A stretch of 64,000 bases of DNA from Flavobacterium psychrophilum (lineage in GTDB: Bacteria > Bacteroidota > Bacteroidia > Flavobacteriales > Flavobacteriaceae). The DNA is taken from positions 124,001 to 188,000 of the forward strand of contig CAMCFT010000002.1 in NCBI GenBank assembly GCA_945874225.1, written 5' to 3'. Shown one piece after another: positions 63,906 through 64,000 of this stretch (the stretch's first letter is position 1; each line of letters starts with the position of its first letter). The notes beneath the pieces were generated by a model, which saw nothing but the letters and a program-made list of their open reading frames with translations, had not been told where the DNA came from and searched no databases. The translations under genes were made by a program, and so were the position numbers.

Positions 63906-64000
63906 ATGAACATTACAAAAAATATTCACGAATGGCTTTTTAGCCTGATGCCGGAAGCTACAGCAAGCATTGTAGAAATGGTATTGATAGCAGTTGTTTA
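63906..64000 (+). CDS. nuoH: probable complex I subunit H, N-terminal fragment
   Basis: The frame from the ATG at 63906 runs off the right edge. It gives MNITKNIHEWLFSLMPEATA, a short soluble start, and then SIVEMVLIAVV, the beginning of a membrane helix. NuoE and NuoF are soluble and start differently. A membrane helix right after nuoD fits NuoH, the next membrane subunit when NuoEFG are missing. Only 31 residues are visible, so this is an inference. Confidence 0.55.
   Translation, partial: MNITKNIHEWLFSLMPEATASIVEMVLIAVV

Overview
The window looks like a chromosome segment of a Flavobacteriaceae member, most likely Flavobacterium or a close relative. It is AT-rich and has few recognisable Shine-Dalgarno sites. 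Many genes are preceded by the Bacteroidetes-type -7 promoter box TAnnTTTG. The gene content fits this phylum: long NusB, DUF3276, DUF4249, DUF4468, DUF2490, a cyclophilin-FKBP fusion, PafA phosphatase, and a subtilase with a type IX secretion C-terminal domain. I see no rRNA, tRNA, prophage, insertion sequence with a transposase gene, or CRISPR array. The contents are mainly core chromosome with scattered palindromic repeats.

Layout. 1-9.7 kb: end of a HemG-like gene, a transglutaminase-like protein, pepT, nusB-yajC (minus strand), an ABC exporter, DUF3276, csaA, a thioredoxin-fold protein, the dual immunophilin, trmD and rplS. 9.9-19.3 kb: icd, a TonB-dependent receptor with its DUF4249 lipoprotein, thiamine pyrophosphokinase, rlmF, a DUF2490 barrel protein and uvrB. 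19.5-26.2 kb: two tandem, paralogous CHASE/PAS histidine kinases, each followed by a single-domain response regulator. The first regulator carries an apparent -1 frameshift in a run of nine A. 26.2-38.6 kb: a TerB-like protein, an esterase, DUF1456, an NAD(P)-binding protein, sucC, gltBD, lysA and an OB-fold lipoprotein. 38.9-48.8 kb: two divergent, unrelated alkaline phosphatases (pafA and a PhoA-type), a flavin enzyme, the subtilase, mnmA, a MORN-type protein and a fasciclin lipoprotein. 48.8-54.2 kb: pyrG-yidC, then a DUF4468 gene enclosed in a composite of direct and inverted repeats. 54.2-64.0 kb: nifJ and a dicluster ferredoxin (minus) divergent from korAB, then nuoABCD and the start of what looks like nuoH.

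How the genes work together. The last 10 kb is the most coherent block. Pyruvate and 2-oxoglutarate ferredoxin oxidoreductases and a ferredoxin sit beside a complex I operon in which nuoD seems to be followed directly by nuoH, with no nuoEFG between them. This suggests that ferredoxin feeds complex I, but the window ends before the operon can be checked. icd and sucC supply neighbouring TCA steps, and gltBD draws off 2-oxoglutarate.

The most unusual non-coding features are: the 1.48-kb repeat composite at 52666-54149 (64-bp direct repeats, perfect 26-bp inverted repeats and a 48-bp reiterated unit); an identical 33-bp terminator palindrome on both sides of the lipoprotein gene at 38 kb; and a perfect 34-bp palindrome nested inside another inverted repeat at 40.7 kb. 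No wholly new multi-gene system is evident. The best candidates for follow-up are the kinase/regulator duplication with its A-run frameshift, the ferredoxin-linked complex I locus, and the repeat composite.
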